The notes beneath the pieces were generated by a model that was not told the origin of the DNA, ran no database searches, and saw only the letters and a list, made by a program, of their open reading frames with translations. Positions 1-8,092 of a stretch of DNA of 36,528 nt are shown here, piece by piece (within the stretch, counting starts at the first letter, position 1; every line of letters starts with the position of its first letter). Source of the stretch: Streptomyces sp. CBMA156. GTDB taxonomy: Bacteria; Actinomycetota; Actinomycetes; Streptomycetales; Streptomycetaceae. The position numbers and the translations under genes were made by a program. The DNA lies in the NCBI RefSeq assembly GCF_014596515.1, contig NZ_MSJQ01000168.1, positions 1-36,528 of the forward strand. Reading direction: 5' to 3'.

Positions 1-228
1 GGCGGAACCGGCGGCGGCCGTCCCGCCGCCGATCGCGGTGCCCACGGCGGCCATCAGGACGGCGGCCCGGCGGCGGACGCTGCGGGCGGCGGCGTGGCCG
101 CCCTCGTGGACCGGCGCGGCGTGCAGCCGTGCGCGGCGGCGGGCACTGCAGCCCCCGCATATGCAGTCCTCCGCCGGTTCGACCTCGTCGAACTCCATGA
201 GCGGGGACAGGGGGTCGGTAAGGGTCAT
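1..228 (-). CDS. putative secreted protein, N-terminal 76 aa only (cut by window edge)
   Basis: An ATG at 228-226 opens a frame that stays open to the window edge (76 codons). An AAGAGGCGGAGC purine-rich stretch directly precedes the ATG. The visible part has an acidic start, then a C-x-C-x2-C cluster (Cys22, 24, 27), then several arginines (RRRAR at about 30-34), and at about residues 51-76 a VRRR-led Ala/Gly-rich hydrophobic stretch that looks like a signal or membrane segment. I recall similar N-termini (short Cys cluster, RRR, then hydrophobic segment) on secreted Streptomyces cell-wall proteins, but the catalytic part lies outside the window and no function can be given. The leader carries a DevR/DosR-like box about 85-103 nt upstream. 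The frame and start are fairly safe; the product is not identified. Confidence 0.6.
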   Translation of the reverse strand, partial: MTLTDPLSPLMEFDEVEPAEDCICGGCSARRRARLHAAPVHEGGHAAARSVRRRAAVLMAAVGTAIGGGTAAAGSA

Positions 229-311
229 GCTCCGCCTCTTTCCTGCGGTCTTTCCTGGTCGTCGCCTGACGACGGGACAGGAAGGGCCTTCCCGGGACTA
301 TTCCGCGTGTT

Positions 312-331
312 ATCCGGACCAAAGTCCCAAA
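312..331 (-). promoter_or_regulatory. DevR/DosR-like box upstream of the first gene
   Basis: On the minus strand the core GGGACTTTGGTCC with flanks matches about 16 of 20 positions of the mycobacterial DosR consensus TTSGGGACTWWAGTCCCSAA (recalled from the literature). It lies 84-103 nt upstream of the ATG at 228. Streptomyces have DevRS/OsdKR orthologues. Functional assignment is inference. Confidence 0.4.
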
Positions 332-360
332 GCGGGCGGGGTCCCGTCACGGTGGGTTAG

Positions 361-385
361 GCCGAACGGGTGAGACCCGTTCGGC
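361..385 (-). terminator. hairpin terminator after the FMN-binding protein gene
   Basis: A perfect 11-bp inverted repeat, GCCGAACGGGT and its complement, with a 3-nt loop (GAG), lies 60 nt past the stop of the gene at 445-1374. It has no U-tract, as is common in high-GC actinomycetes. Confidence 0.7.
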
Positions 386-444
386 TTCCGGGCGTGGCGG
401 GGGTCGGCGGGAGCGGTTAGGGTCCGAACGGACCTGAGGCGCGG

Positions 445-1374
445 TCAGTGCGGAATGGCGGTCGAGTACTCGGGTTCCGTCCAGGTCAGCGGGGTGGCGT
501 CGGCCAGCTCGACCACGCCGGTGACGGCCAGTTCGACCATCCGCTCGGCGCCGGGGACGCCCCGCCGGGCCTCCTCGGGCCAGTCGGTGCGGGCCTCTCC
601 GGTGACCAGCAGTGCCCCGCCGGTCTCCCAGTCGGGCAGCAGCAGGCCGGCCCGCGGGTCCAGCTCCAGGTTCCCGAGCGTCAGGAACATGCTGTTGCCC
701 GGGTACTCGGGCCAGCGCAGCCGGTCCGGGGCCACCGGCGCCAGGAAGCCCGGGTACCCGCCGCGGTGCGAGGCGTCCACGCTGCCGTCCGGCCCGGTGC
801 TGGCGACGAAGAAGGTGTCCGCGGTGGCCACCGTCAGACGCTGGGCGGTGGTCAGCGCCCGGCCGGTGGCGACCGCGCGGGGCGGTCCCGCGGCCGGGCG
901 GTCCGCCGGGGTGCGGCGCTGGATGTACTTCGGGCAGTTGGCGACCACCTCGTCGGCGTGCACCAGCAGCCCGCCCCGGCCGTCCGGGACGGAACGGCCG
1001 TTGAGCCGCATCCGGCGCCGGCCGGCCGGGTCCAGCGCGATGGTGCCGACCCGGGCCGGGCGGGCCAGCGCGCCGGCCAGTGGATCGGCACCGGCCGGGA
1101 TGGCGGCGACCGCCATGGTCCGCTCGTCCGGTGCCGACAGGAAGCCGGCCGGGCCGGCCAGCTGGGTGGCCCAGACCCGGCCCTCCTGGTCGGCGGCGCC
1201 GACGACCAGCATCCGGCGTTCGGCCAGGAAGCGGGCGGCGACCGCGGGGACGGTGCGGCGGATCGACCGTCCCGCGTGGTCGGCCCGTTCGGTTCGGCCG
1301 GCCCGGGCCTGGGCGGCCCGCTCGCCGGGGTGGTACGGCGTGCCGGCGCCGTTCGGCGTGTCGGCGGTGGTCAC
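445..1374 (-). CDS. pyridoxamine 5'-phosphate oxidase-like FMN-binding protein
   Basis: 309 aa, GTG start with GGGGGAG about 8 nt upstream. The protein resembles the COG3576-type family of flavin-nucleotide-binding split-barrel proteins. The N-terminal half carries FLAERRMLVVGAADQEGRVWATQ, split here as FLAERRMLVVG then AADQEGRVWATQ, and the second barrel carries ADTFFVAS followed by DASHRGGYPGF, a segment typical of this family. It probably binds FMN or F420 and reduces or oxidises a small molecule in the cytoplasm; the substrate is unknown. The gene follows the VOC gene by 26 nt on the same strand, so the two are likely co-transcribed from the promoter upstream of 1871. The family call is good; no specific reaction can be assigned. 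Confidence 0.8.
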   Translation of the reverse strand: MTTADTPNGAGTPYHPGERAAQARAGRTERADHAGRSIRRTVPAVAARFLAERRMLVVGAADQEGRVWATQLAGPAGFLSAPDERTMAVAAIPAGADPLAGALARPARVGTIALDPAGRRRMRLNGRSVPDGRGGLLVHADEVVANCPKYIQRRTPADRPAAGPPRAVATGRALTTAQRLTVATADTFFVASTGPDGSVDASHRGGYPGFLAPVAPDRLRWPEYPGNSMFLTLGNLELDPRAGLLLPDWETGGALLVTGEARTDWPEEARRGVPGAERMVELAVTGVVELADATPLTWTEPEYSTAIPH

Positions 1375-1400
1375 GGTGGGCTCCCCCGGTTCGCGACGGT

Positions 1401-1871
1401 CTAGAAGAAGCCGCAGGTCGGGGCGTCGGTGGTGGGGGCGGCGGCCTCGGTCCCGTCCACCCCGGTGCGGGTGTAGACCTCCAGCCGGATGCCGTCCGGG
1501 TCGGTGAAGAAGATGCCGCCGGAGGCCGAGCCCTCGCTGTGCGGGACGACGCCGTCGTAGGCGAACCCGGCGCCCAGCTCGCGCAGCAGCCGCTCGGTGG
1601 CGCGGACCTCGTCGAGGCTCTCGACCTCGAAGGAGAGGTGGTGCAGGCCGGGAGCGGCGGTGGCGAAGGCGCCCGCGCTCTGCTGCCAGAGCGTCACCAC
1701 CAGGCGGCCGTCACGGCCGAGCAGGGCGTAGCGGCGCTCGGGGTCGGTGCCCTCGGCGGTGACCTGGAGGCCGAACACGGCCCGGTAGAAGTCGACCGAG
1801 CGGGCCAGGTCGGTGACGTTCAGACCCACGTGGCCGGTCTGGAGGGTGCGGAGCTGGGTGGTGGTGGACAT
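1401..1871 (-). CDS. VOC (glyoxalase/dioxygenase fold) family protein
   Basis: 156 aa, ATG start with GGGAG about 9 nt upstream. It has the paired beta-alpha-beta-beta-beta layout of the vicinal oxygen chelate fold: the first module starts at TGHVGLNVTDLARSVDFYRAVFG, given here in pieces as GHVGLNVTDL and SVDFYRAVFG, with a metal-ligand type His. Later come GLHHLSFEVESLDEV and, near the C-terminus, FFTDPDGIRLEVYT, where the final Glu is the usual last metal ligand. Such proteins act as glyoxalases, dioxygenases or antibiotic-binding proteins; the substrate cannot be read from sequence. It is first in a two-gene unit with the FMN-binding protein. An operator-like inverted repeat lies 44-75 nt upstream of the ATG. 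Confidence 0.85.
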   Translation of the reverse strand: MSTTTQLRTLQTGHVGLNVTDLARSVDFYRAVFGLQVTAEGTDPERRYALLGRDGRLVVTLWQQSAGAFATAAPGLHHLSFEVESLDEVRATERLLRELGAGFAYDGVVPHSEGSASGGIFFTDPDGIRLEVYTRTGVDGTEAAAPTTDAPTCGFF

Positions 1872-1914
1872 GCCTGGTCACTCCCGGAGGCTTCGACGCC
1901 CGGCGAGGCCATTG

Positions 1915-1946
1915 CCTAACCGGTAATGATGAGCGTAGGAGTTAGG
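1915..1946 (-). promoter_or_regulatory. operator-like inverted repeat upstream of the VOC/FMN-protein unit
   Basis: CCTAAC (1915-1920) and GTTAGG (1941-1946) form an inverted repeat with centres 26 bp apart. The left arm merges into the near-palindrome TAACCGGTAA (1917-1926). The site sits 44-75 nt upstream of the start at 1871, a usual operator position. The cognate regulator is unknown. Confidence 0.4.
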
Positions 1947-2008
1947 TGATGCAGCGTCAACCGGTTCGAGGCGTCGGACCGGTCAGGTGCGGCATGCGAA
2001 AGCCGAAA

Positions 2009-2038
2009 GCCCCGCCGGACCGTCAGGTCGGGCGGGGC
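2009..2038 (-). terminator. hairpin terminator after the helix-turn-helix regulator gene
   Basis: GCCCCGCCGGACC and GGTCGGGCGGGGC form a 13-bp stem with one mismatch and a GTCA loop. It lies 87 nt beyond the regulator stop at 2125 and upstream of the next gene's operator. Confidence 0.6.
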
Positions 2039-2124
2039 GCGGGAAGGAGAGGCTTGGGAGGCAGGGGTGTGGGAGGCAGGGAGGGAACGGGGCGGGGCGG
2101 AGGGGTGCAAGGGGGGAGCCGCTG

Positions 2125-3135
2125 CTACGCCCACTCCCAGCGGATGCCGATGTGGCCGGGCTGCTGGTCCGGGGCCAGGACGTGGGCGCTCGCCGAGGCG
2201 CCGATCCACAGCTGTTCGCGGCGGTGGTCGACGTCGGCGCCCGGCTCGCGGTCGTAGCGCTCGCAGTGCGCCGGGACGGCCGCCGGGTCGAAGTGCACCT
2301 GGAGCACGTACTCGCGCACCGGGGTGGCGAAGCGGCGGCTGTACTCCAGGGTCGGGCCGCCGGGCGGGATCTCCACCTCGTACTCGAAGACCGTGCTGTC
2401 GCCGAGGCCCAGCGGGCGGTCCAGCATCAGCTCGCCGACGGTCAGCCCGGCCTCCGGGCGGCGGCGCACCCGGCCCAGCCGGCCGTGCCGCACCGCGGTG
2501 ATCTCCGGGCAGCCGGCCGCCTCCTCGTCGGCCATGTGCACCACCAGGCAGCGGCCGACGCCGCCGACCGTGGCGCGCACCACCTGGCGCATCCGCAGCA
2601 GGTTGCCGCGCCGCTCGGCGTCCACGTAGTAGGAGTCGTGGATGCTCAGGCGCTCCAGCTCGCCGGCCGGCGGGGCGTTCAGCTCGGCGAAGATGTTGGC
2701 GATTTCCTGCTCGCCCGGCCAGACGTCCTCCAGCCCGAGGTGGCAGGTGTTGGCCGCGGCGGCCCAGCGGCCGCGCGGGCGCGGCGGGCCGAGCAGGGAG
2801 GAGAGCGCGCTGTGCGGCAGGCCGAGCAGCTCCTCCAGCAGGTGGACGGCGCGCAGTGAGCTGGCCCGCTCGGGCTGGCTGCGGCCGCGCCGCCAGTAAC
2901 TGAGGGTCGTGACACTGACCCTGACGCCGCGTCCGGCGAGGGCGGCGCGGATGCGGTCCAGGCTGAGGCCGCTGGCCTCGATGGCCAGGTGCAGGGTGTC
3001 CGCGAAGCCGCCGACGGGGGTGAGCCGGCCCGGGGGCGGTGCGGCGGCGGGGGCCGGGCCTGCTGGGCCGGTGTGCTCCGTGTGCGACCCGACCAGTCGC
3101 AGCCGAGCGGCGTCCTGAGGCTGCTGTGCGGCCAT
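2125..3135 (-). CDS. XRE-like helix-turn-helix DNA-binding protein
   Basis: 336 aa from the ATG at 3135, chosen because GGGGAGGG lies about 7 nt upstream; an in-frame extension to 3231 has no ribosome site. An Ala/Pro-rich N-terminus (1-42) is followed by a Cro/XRE-like fold at about 45-115: LHLAIEASGLSLDRIRAAL, then SVTTLSYWRRGRSQPER, where the WRRG-S-P pattern is the typical recognition-helix end. The remaining 220 aa are a beta-rich domain with no recognised motif, probably sensory. Proteins with this layout are conserved in Streptomyces, but I do not know a characterised one. Two overlapping inverted repeats lie about 90-130 nt upstream and may be its own operator. Expressed alone, as both flanks carry terminators. 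Confidence 0.7.
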   Translation of the reverse strand: MAAQQPQDAARLRLVGSHTEHTGPAGPAPAAAPPPGRLTPVGGFADTLHLAIEASGLSLDRIRAALAGRGVRVSVTTLSYWRRGRSQPERASSLRAVHLLEELLGLPHSALSSLLGPPRPRGRWAAAANTCHLGLEDVWPGEQEIANIFAELNAPPAGELERLSIHDSYYVDAERRGNLLRMRQVVRATVGGVGRCLVVHMADEEAAGCPEITAVRHGRLGRVRRRPEAGLTVGELMLDRPLGLGDSTVFEYEVEIPPGGPTLEYSRRFATPVREYVLQVHFDPAAVPAHCERYDREPGADVDHRREQLWIGASASAHVLAPDQQPGHIGIRWEWA

Positions 3136-3224
3136 GCGGTGACCCTCCCCACCAGGTGAGTTCGGTGCGACCGGGCCGACGCCGGGGCGCGCCCCCAGCG
3201 GCTTCACCGAGCTTTGGGGAACCC

Positions 3225-3266
3225 TACGCACGGTCGAGAGGCTACGTCATCAGTCGTGCGTATGAC
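3225..3266 (-). promoter_or_regulatory. two interlocked inverted repeats upstream of the XRE-like regulator
   Basis: TACGCACG (3225-3232) pairs with CGTGCGTA (3255-3262), centres 30 bp apart. Interleaved with it, GTCAT (3246-3250) pairs with ATGAC (3262-3266). The region is less GC-rich than its flanks and lies 90-131 nt upstream of the start at 3135. This suggests an operator/promoter, possibly autoregulatory. Confidence 0.35.
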
Positions 3267-3358
3267 AGTGGTCACGGTCGGTGGACCGAAGGGTTGACGA
3301 TCAAGAAACAGCCCGGAAACACGCGCTTCGCGGCGCCGGGACGGCCGGGGGCGCGACA

Positions 3359-3394
3359 CCGCCGGGGCGGGCCCTGACGGCGCCGCCCCGGCGG
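3359..3394 (-). terminator. hairpin terminator after the sedolisin gene
   Basis: A perfect 12-bp inverted repeat (CCGCCGGGGCGG and complement) with a 12-nt loop begins 26 nt past the stop codon at 3420. Confidence 0.7.
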
Positions 3395-3419
3395 GGGTCC
3401 TGCGGTGCTGCCGACGGTG

Positions 3420-5576
3420 TCAGCCGACGTTCAGCGCGACGTCGTCGATCACGAAGCTGGTCTGGAGCGAGGAGTCCTCGGTGCCGGTGAACTTGACGGT
3501 CACGGTCTGGCCGGCGAAGGAGGTCAGGTCCAGGGTGCGCTGGACGTAACCGGCGGCGGCGTCCGCGTTGGAGTAGGTCGCCAGCGTGGTGCCGTTGGCC
3601 TGGACGGTCAGCTTGTCGTACGCGGTGGAGCCGGTCTCCGCGGTGTCGACGTGCAGCCAGAAGGTCAGCTTGGCGGAGGCGCAGCCGGCCGGGATCGAGA
3701 CGGTCTGCGCCATGGTGTCGGTGTGGGCCGAGCCGTAGCCGTCCATCCAGGCCTTCCAGCCGCCCGAGTGGGCCGGCTGGGAGGAGCTGTTGTCGACCAC
3801 GCCGCCGGAGGCGGTCCAGGGGGCGGCGGTGCCGCTCTCGAAGCCGCCGTTGGCGACCAGCTGGGCGGCGGTGCAGCCGCCGGACGGCGGGGTGGTGCCG
3901 CCGCCGAGCAGGGCGGTGGTCAGCGCGTCGGCGACCGGGGAGCCCCAGCCGGTGACCTGGTCGTAGCCGGTCTTGGCGGGGAAGTCCTGGTTGGCGCCGC
4001 TGGTCACGTCGTGGAAGGTGCTGCCGTAGCCGCTGCCGTTCGCGACCGCGTACAGCCGGGGGCTCGCCTCGCCGAGGGCGGGCTGCCCGGCGGCCTTGGC
4101 CTTCTGGTCGAACTGGGCCGCGTAGCCGGACCAGAGCGGCGCGGCGGCGCTGGTGCCGCCGTAGACCTGCCAGCTGCCGGCGGTGTAGATCGCGAAGCCG
4201 CTGGCCGGGTCGGCGTCGGAGGAGACGTCGGGGACGGTGCGCATGGTGCCGCTGACGCCGGTGCCGGTCTGCCAGCTCGGCTTGGCGAACACGGTGGAGA
4301 CGCCGCCGCCGGCGGTGCTCCAGGCGCTCTCCGAGGAGTAGGTGTTGCTGCCGGAGACCTTGAGGTTGGTGCCGCCGACGCCGGTCTGGTGGGGGCTGGA
4401 GGCCGGGAAGTCGACGGCCTTGACGGTCGAGCCGCTGGTGGAGCGGGTGCAGTCGCGGGAGCCGTCGTCGCCGGAGGCGGAGAAGATCGAGATGCCCTGG
4501 GCGGCGGCCTGCTTGAAGGCGTTGTCGACCGCGGTCATCGAGGAGGCGGTGGTGTCGGGCTCGCAGGAGCCCCAGGAGATCGAGATGACCGAGACCCGGT
4601 TGTCGGTCACGATCTTGTTGGCCATGTCGATCTCGCCCTGGTCGCTGTTGGGCGCCTCGTAGACCAGCTGGGTGGCCTTGGGCGCCGCGCCGCGGACGAT
4701 CTCGCTGTCCAGCTCGACCTCGCCCTGGCCCTGGCCGGGGGCGGAGTCGTAGGAGGCGCCGTCCACCGACACGGTGGTGACGGCCGGGCCGGTCAGCCCG
4801 TACTGGGCGTCGTAGGTGGTCAGGTTCGAGGACTTGTAGCCGTCGAACTCCCACAGCGCGACCGTGGTGCCGGTGCCGTCCGCGCCGGTCTTGTTCAGGT
4901 TGTAGGCGCCGGTGTACTGGGCCGGGGCCATGCCGCTCGGGGTGGAGCTCGCGGCGTCGGGAGTGACCGCGTTCGGCGTGGCCAGCCGGTTCCTGCGCAC
5001 CGCGTGGTTGTCCAGACCGCTGACGCCCTGGACCACGGCGGCCAGGTCGGAGGGGATCGAGGCGGCGGCGTCGTTGGCGAAGAAGGCGCGCTGGAGCTGC
5101 GGGTCGAGGTACGCGCTCTCGTGCGTGCCGAAGGCCTGGGAGACCTGGGCGGTGGTGCCGTGGGCGTTGACCGCCTGGCGGTTGGCGCTCACCTCGGTGA
5201 CGGTCAGGCCCTGCTGGGCCAGGTAGGCCTTGACCTGGTCGACGGCGGCCTGGGTCGGGCCGAACCGCGCGGTGAACTGCTCGGGCGTCAGGTAGTGGCC
5301 GAACTCCGGGGCGCCCGGGGTGGCGACCGCGGTGAGGAGGCGGTCCAGGGCGTCCTGGTCGCGCAGCTTCAGGCTGACGGACACCGAGATCTGCTGCGCG
5401 GCCGGGATGTCGCCCTTCTTCTCCGAGTGGGCCACCGCGGGGTTCACGGTGTTCGGCAGGGCGACGCGCGGGGTGGCGTTGGGAGTGGCGGCCTGCGCGG
5501 TGGAGACACCGAGCGAGACGGCGGTCAGCGGCAGCACGGCTATCGCCGCGGCGAGGGCAAGGGAGCGGGGGCGCAA
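3420..5576 (-). CDS. secreted S53 (sedolisin/kumamolisin-type) serine-carboxyl protease
   Basis: 718 aa. The start is TTG at 5576-5574, chosen because GGAGGAGG lies 5 nt upstream and the codon opens a signal peptide ([19 protein letters not shown], cleavage near AQA-A at 29-30). Residues about 57-195 are the pro-kumamolisin activation domain. The peptidase domain runs about 215-560 with the sedolisin catalytic set: Glu286 and Asp290 (E-V-E-L-D), oxyanion Asp370 (SASGDDG) and nucleophile Ser476 (GGTSAAAP). The Ca-site region FHDV at 522-525 and TGWGSP at 542-547 is present. Residues about 568-718 form an extra beta-rich domain (GGFESG...W), like a carbohydrate-binding or jelly-roll module. Sedolisins are acid endopeptidases that cut off their own propeptide after export. 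A TTGACT hexamer (5708-5713, minus) may be part of the promoter. The long Ala/Arg-rich extension upstream of 5576 is not coding. Confidence 0.93.
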   Translation of the reverse strand: MRPRSLALAAAIAVLPLTAVSLGVSTAQAATPNATPRVALPNTVNPAVAHSEKKGDIPAAQQISVSVSLKLRDQDALDRLLTAVATPGAPEFGHYLTPEQFTARFGPTQAAVDQVKAYLAQQGLTVTEVSANRQAVNAHGTTAQVSQAFGTHESAYLDPQLQRAFFANDAAASIPSDLAAVVQGVSGLDNHAVRRNRLATPNAVTPDAASSTPSGMAPAQYTGAYNLNKTGADGTGTTVALWEFDGYKSSNLTTYDAQYGLTGPAVTTVSVDGASYDSAPGQGQGEVELDSEIVRGAAPKATQLVYEAPNSDQGEIDMANKIVTDNRVSVISISWGSCEPDTTASSMTAVDNAFKQAAAQGISIFSASGDDGSRDCTRSTSGSTVKAVDFPASSPHQTGVGGTNLKVSGSNTYSSESAWSTAGGGVSTVFAKPSWQTGTGVSGTMRTVPDVSSDADPASGFAIYTAGSWQVYGGTSAAAPLWSGYAAQFDQKAKAAGQPALGEASPRLYAVANGSGYGSTFHDVTSGANQDFPAKTGYDQVTGWGSPVADALTTALLGGGTTPPSGGCTAAQLVANGGFESGTAAPWTASGGVVDNSSSQPAHSGGWKAWMDGYGSAHTDTMAQTVSIPAGCASAKLTFWLHVDTAETGSTAYDKLTVQANGTTLATYSNADAAAGYVQRTLDLTSFAGQTVTVKFTGTEDSSLQTSFVIDDVALNVG

Positions 5577-5820
5577 CGGATCCTCCTCCGGCCGGCTGTG
5601 GGGGCCGGCAAGGGACCAGGCGTTCAGGGGGTCGAGAACGCTGGCTCGAACATGACAGAACCCGTGTGCGAAATGACTCATGGCCAGGCAATTCGTTGCT
5701 AAAAAACAGTCAACTGTGGAGGGCGGGGAACCCGGCGGTTCCATACGGTGAATGACGGCGTCCCGGGCCGCTCCCGGTCGCCGGGGCGCCCGTAGAATCG
5801 GACCGGGCCGAGGGAGGACG

Positions 5821-6387
5821 ATGACTGACGTGCAGCCGGATCCGCGGGACCCGCGGCCGCTGATCGGCGAGCCGCTCGCGCTCGACCTGCTCAACACGCG
5901 CTGGGCCGGAACGCCCGTCAACGACCTGCTCACCGGTGTCGAGGGGTACGCGATCTGGCTCTCCTCCGCCGGGCTGAGCGCGCGCTGCGCGGCCGACGAG
6001 GCGGGGCTCGCGGCGATCCGGCAGACCCGCGAGGCGGTCCTGCTGGCCGCCCGGGACGCCCGTGAGCGGGGCGCTCTGGGCGCCGCGGCGCGGGACGGGC
6101 TGGACGCGGTGCTGGCGCACGGACGGATCCGGCGGACGGCGGGGCCCGACGGGGCCGAGGAACTGGTCGAGACCGACCGGCCGCAGTGGCTGGCGCCCTG
6201 GCTGGCGGCGGACGGTTTCCTCGCGCTGCTCGGCCAGGGGGCGCACCGGGTCAGGCAGTGCGCGCACGAGGCGTGCATCCTGCACTTCTTCGACACCTCG
6301 CAGAACGGGCGCCGGCGGTGGTGCCGGATGGCGGTGTGCGGGAACCGGGCGAAGGCCGCGCGGCACTACGAGAAGGCGCGGGGCTGA
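5821..6387 (+). CDS. CGNR zinc-finger / ABATE-domain putative regulator
   Basis: 188 aa, ATG at 5821 with GGGAGGA 2-8 nt upstream. The N-terminal two thirds is an ABATE (putative stress-induced transcription regulator) domain opening with [16 protein letters not shown]. The C-terminus carries the treble-clef finger Cys147-x4-Cys152 ... Cys168-x4-Cys173 with the name-giving CGNR at 173-176 and RHYEK near the end. Members are assumed to bind DNA; few have been studied. The gene is divergent from the secreted sedolisin gene (244 nt between starts) and convergent with the FAD monooxygenase gene, so either could be a target, but nothing in the sequence decides it. Confidence 0.88.
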   Translation: MTDVQPDPRDPRPLIGEPLALDLLNTRWAGTPVNDLLTGVEGYAIWLSSAGLSARCAADEAGLAAIRQTREAVLLAARDARERGALGAAARDGLDAVLAHGRIRRTAGPDGAEELVETDRPQWLAPWLAADGFLALLGQGAHRVRQCAHEACILHFFDTSQNGRRRWCRMAVCGNRAKAARHYEKARG

Positions 6388-6402
6388 CCGTCGGCCGGGC
6401 GC

Positions 6403-6430
6403 GGGCGGGCGCGGTGGGCCGCGCCCGCCC
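6403..6430. terminator. bidirectional hairpin between CGNR regulator and FAD monooxygenase
   Basis: A perfect 12-bp inverted repeat (GGGCGGGCGCGG and complement) with a TGGG loop lies in the 52-nt gap between two convergent genes (stops at 6387 and 6440). Confidence 0.8.
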
Positions 6431-6439
6431 CGGGGACGG

Positions 6440-7930
6440 TCAGGCCGGGGTGCCGAGCCAGCCGGTGAGGGCGGTGCGCAGCTCGCCCTGGCCGGGGTCG
6501 ACGGAGGCCCAGGCGACGTAGCCGTCCGGGCGGATCAGCAGGACGGTGTCGCGCAGCTTGCCGTGCGGGTCGGCGGGGGCGGCGCAGACCAGCCGGTCCG
6601 CCCAGGGCTCGGCGGCGGCCAGCTCGTCATTGCTGACCAGGACGAACCTGCCCGCGCGCAGCGCCTCGTAGAGCCGCTCGGGGGCGGCCGGGGCGCCCTC
6701 GACCGGCCTGCTCAGGGCGGTCAGCCGCAGGTCGGGCACGCGCTTGCCGACCTGCGGGTGGGCGTCCTTGGGAGCGGGGTAGGAGATGCCGATGCCGGAG
6801 ACCAGCCGGGCGCCGCGCTCGGTGACCGGGTCGAGGTGGCTGCCCAGCGCAGTGAGCGCCCCGCGCAGGGCGCGGGTGGGGGCGGACTCGGCGAGCGCCA
6901 GCCGGATCAGCGCGCCCGAGGTGCGCAGGACGGTCTTGCCGACCGGGTGCCGCTCGGTCTGGTAGGTGTCCAGCAACGCGTCGGTGGCGTGGCCCCGGAG
7001 CGCGGCGGCGAGCTTCCAGGAGAGGTTGGCGGCGTCCTGGAGGCCGGTGTTCATGCCCTGGCCGCCGGCCGGGGAGTGGCAGTGCGCGGCGTCGCCGGCC
7101 AGGAAGACCCGGCCGGAGCGGTAGTTGGGGGCCTGTCGTTCGTCGCTGTGGAAGGTGGAGCTCCAGCGCACCTCGTGCAGGCCGTAGTCCTCGCCGAGGA
7201 TGGCCCGGGTGAGGGCGGTGAGCTGCTCGGGCGTGGGGGCGGTGCCGTCCGGGTAGCGCTCCTCGCGGTCCCAGGCGATGATCCTGGACCAGCCGTCGCC
7301 GAACGGGGCGATGAAGGCGAAGCCGGCCTGGTTGGCGCCGACGGTGATCGCCTGGCCGGGCTCGCGCTCCAGCCGGACGTCGGCCAGCACCACCGAGTCG
7401 ACCACCGACTCACCGGGGAACGGGATGCCCAGCAGGTCGCGGACGGTGGAGTGGACGCCGTCGGTGGCGACCGCGTACGCGGCGCGGTGGCTGCCGCCGT
7501 CGCGGGTCTCCAGGGTGACGCCCTCGGCGTCCTGGCGCAGCCCGGTGACCTCGGCGCCGCGCAGCACCGTCGCGCCGGCCTTCTCCGCGCGCTCCAGCAG
7601 CAGCCGTTCGACGTTGTACTGCGGGGTGATCAGGACGAACGGGAAGCGGGTCGGCAGTGAGCTGAGGTCGACGCCGAAGCGGTCGAACATCCTCAGCTCG
7701 CCGAGCGGACGGCCGGTGGCGATCAGCCCCTCGGCCAGGCCCCGGGCGTCCAGCAGCTCCAGGCTGCGGGCGTGCACGGCGAACGCCCGGGTGAGGTTGG
7801 ACTCGGCGGCCCGCTTCTCCAGCACGGTGACGCCGACCCCGGCGGCGGCGAGGTCGCCGGCCAGCAGCAGTCCGGTCGGTCCGGCACCGACGATCAGGAC
7901 GTCGGTTTCGGTCGTCGGCTTCACGGCCAT
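6440..7930 (-). CDS. FAD-dependent aromatic monooxygenase (group A flavoprotein hydroxylase)
   Basis: 496 aa, ATG with GGGAG 8 nt upstream. It carries the three signatures of the PheA/TfdB-type hydroxylase family: the dinucleotide-binding GAGPTG (15-20), the DG motif (ATDGVHSTVRDLLG, Asp157-Gly158) and the FAD ribityl-binding GD motif (FLAGDAAHCHSPAGGQGMN, Gly279-Asp280). Residues about 390-496 form the thioredoxin-like C-terminal domain usual for members that act on polyketides, rifamycin or phenols. It would use NAD(P)H and O2 to hydroxylate an aromatic or polyketide substrate in the cytoplasm; the substrate is not predictable. It is a single gene between terminators with no obvious biosynthetic partners nearby. 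Confidence 0.9.
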   Translation of the reverse strand: MAVKPTTETDVLIVGAGPTGLLLAGDLAAAGVGVTVLEKRAAESNLTRAFAVHARSLELLDARGLAEGLIATGRPLGELRMFDRFGVDLSSLPTRFPFVLITPQYNVERLLLERAEKAGATVLRGAEVTGLRQDAEGVTLETRDGGSHRAAYAVATDGVHSTVRDLLGIPFPGESVVDSVVLADVRLEREPGQAITVGANQAGFAFIAPFGDGWSRIIAWDREERYPDGTAPTPEQLTALTRAILGEDYGLHEVRWSSTFHSDERQAPNYRSGRVFLAGDAAHCHSPAGGQGMNTGLQDAANLSWKLAAALRGHATDALLDTYQTERHPVGKTVLRTSGALIRLALAESAPTRALRGALTALGSHLDPVTERGARLVSGIGISYPAPKDAHPQVGKRVPDLRLTALSRPVEGAPAAPERLYEALRAGRFVLVSNDELAAAEPWADRLVCAAPADPHGKLRDTVLLIRPDGYVAWASVDPGQGELRTALTGWLGTPA

Positions 7931-8015
7931 GTATCAGCTCCCGTTGCTCAAAGGGCGGTCGGACGCCGTTCCCGGCGTTCTCCCAGCCTCCATCATCGCG
8001 GGCGCTGCCGGAGGT

Positions 8016-8057
8016 GTGAACCGCCGGGCCCCGGAGCCGTGAACCGCCGGGCCCCGG
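8016..8057. repeat. 19-bp direct repeat beside the paaN terminator
   Basis: GTGAACCGCCGGGCCCCGG occurs at 8016-8034 and again at 8039-8057, 23 bp apart. The second copy supplies the left arm of the paaN terminator hairpin, so the first copy looks like a duplicated half-terminator. Confidence 0.75.
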
Positions 8058-8081
8058 CGGTGGGTGACCGCCGGGGCCCGG
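8047..8081 (-). terminator. hairpin terminator after paaN
   Basis: A perfect 14-bp inverted repeat (CCGGGCCCCGGCGG and complement) with a 7-nt loop lies about 50 nt past the paaN stop at 8130. Confidence 0.75.
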
Positions 8082-8092
8082 GTCCGTCCCAG

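Noticed and set aside
280..292. GGAAGG-G-CCTTCC palindrome in the leader of the first gene
   Set aside because: It is short and without known match; a c-di-AMP (ydaO) riboswitch was considered for this leader because such elements precede cell-wall hydrolase genes, but the conserved ydaO elements are not visible.
448..1507. Long plus-strand open frames opposite the FMN-binding and VOC genes
   Set aside because: They are mirror frames of real minus-strand genes in GC-rich DNA, with Arg/Gly/Ala-rich low-complexity products, no family motif and no ribosome site.
3405..5702. Plus-strand 765-codon frame opposite the sedolisin gene
   Set aside because: The product is Gly/Val/Ala-rich with no recognisable domain, and the opposite strand has a full S53 catalytic set and signal peptide.
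5577..6296. Upstream extension of the sedolisin reading frame to about 958 residues
   Set aside because: It overlaps the CGNR gene on the other strand and its composition is atypical. The TTG at 5576 has an ideal ribosome site and begins the signal peptide.
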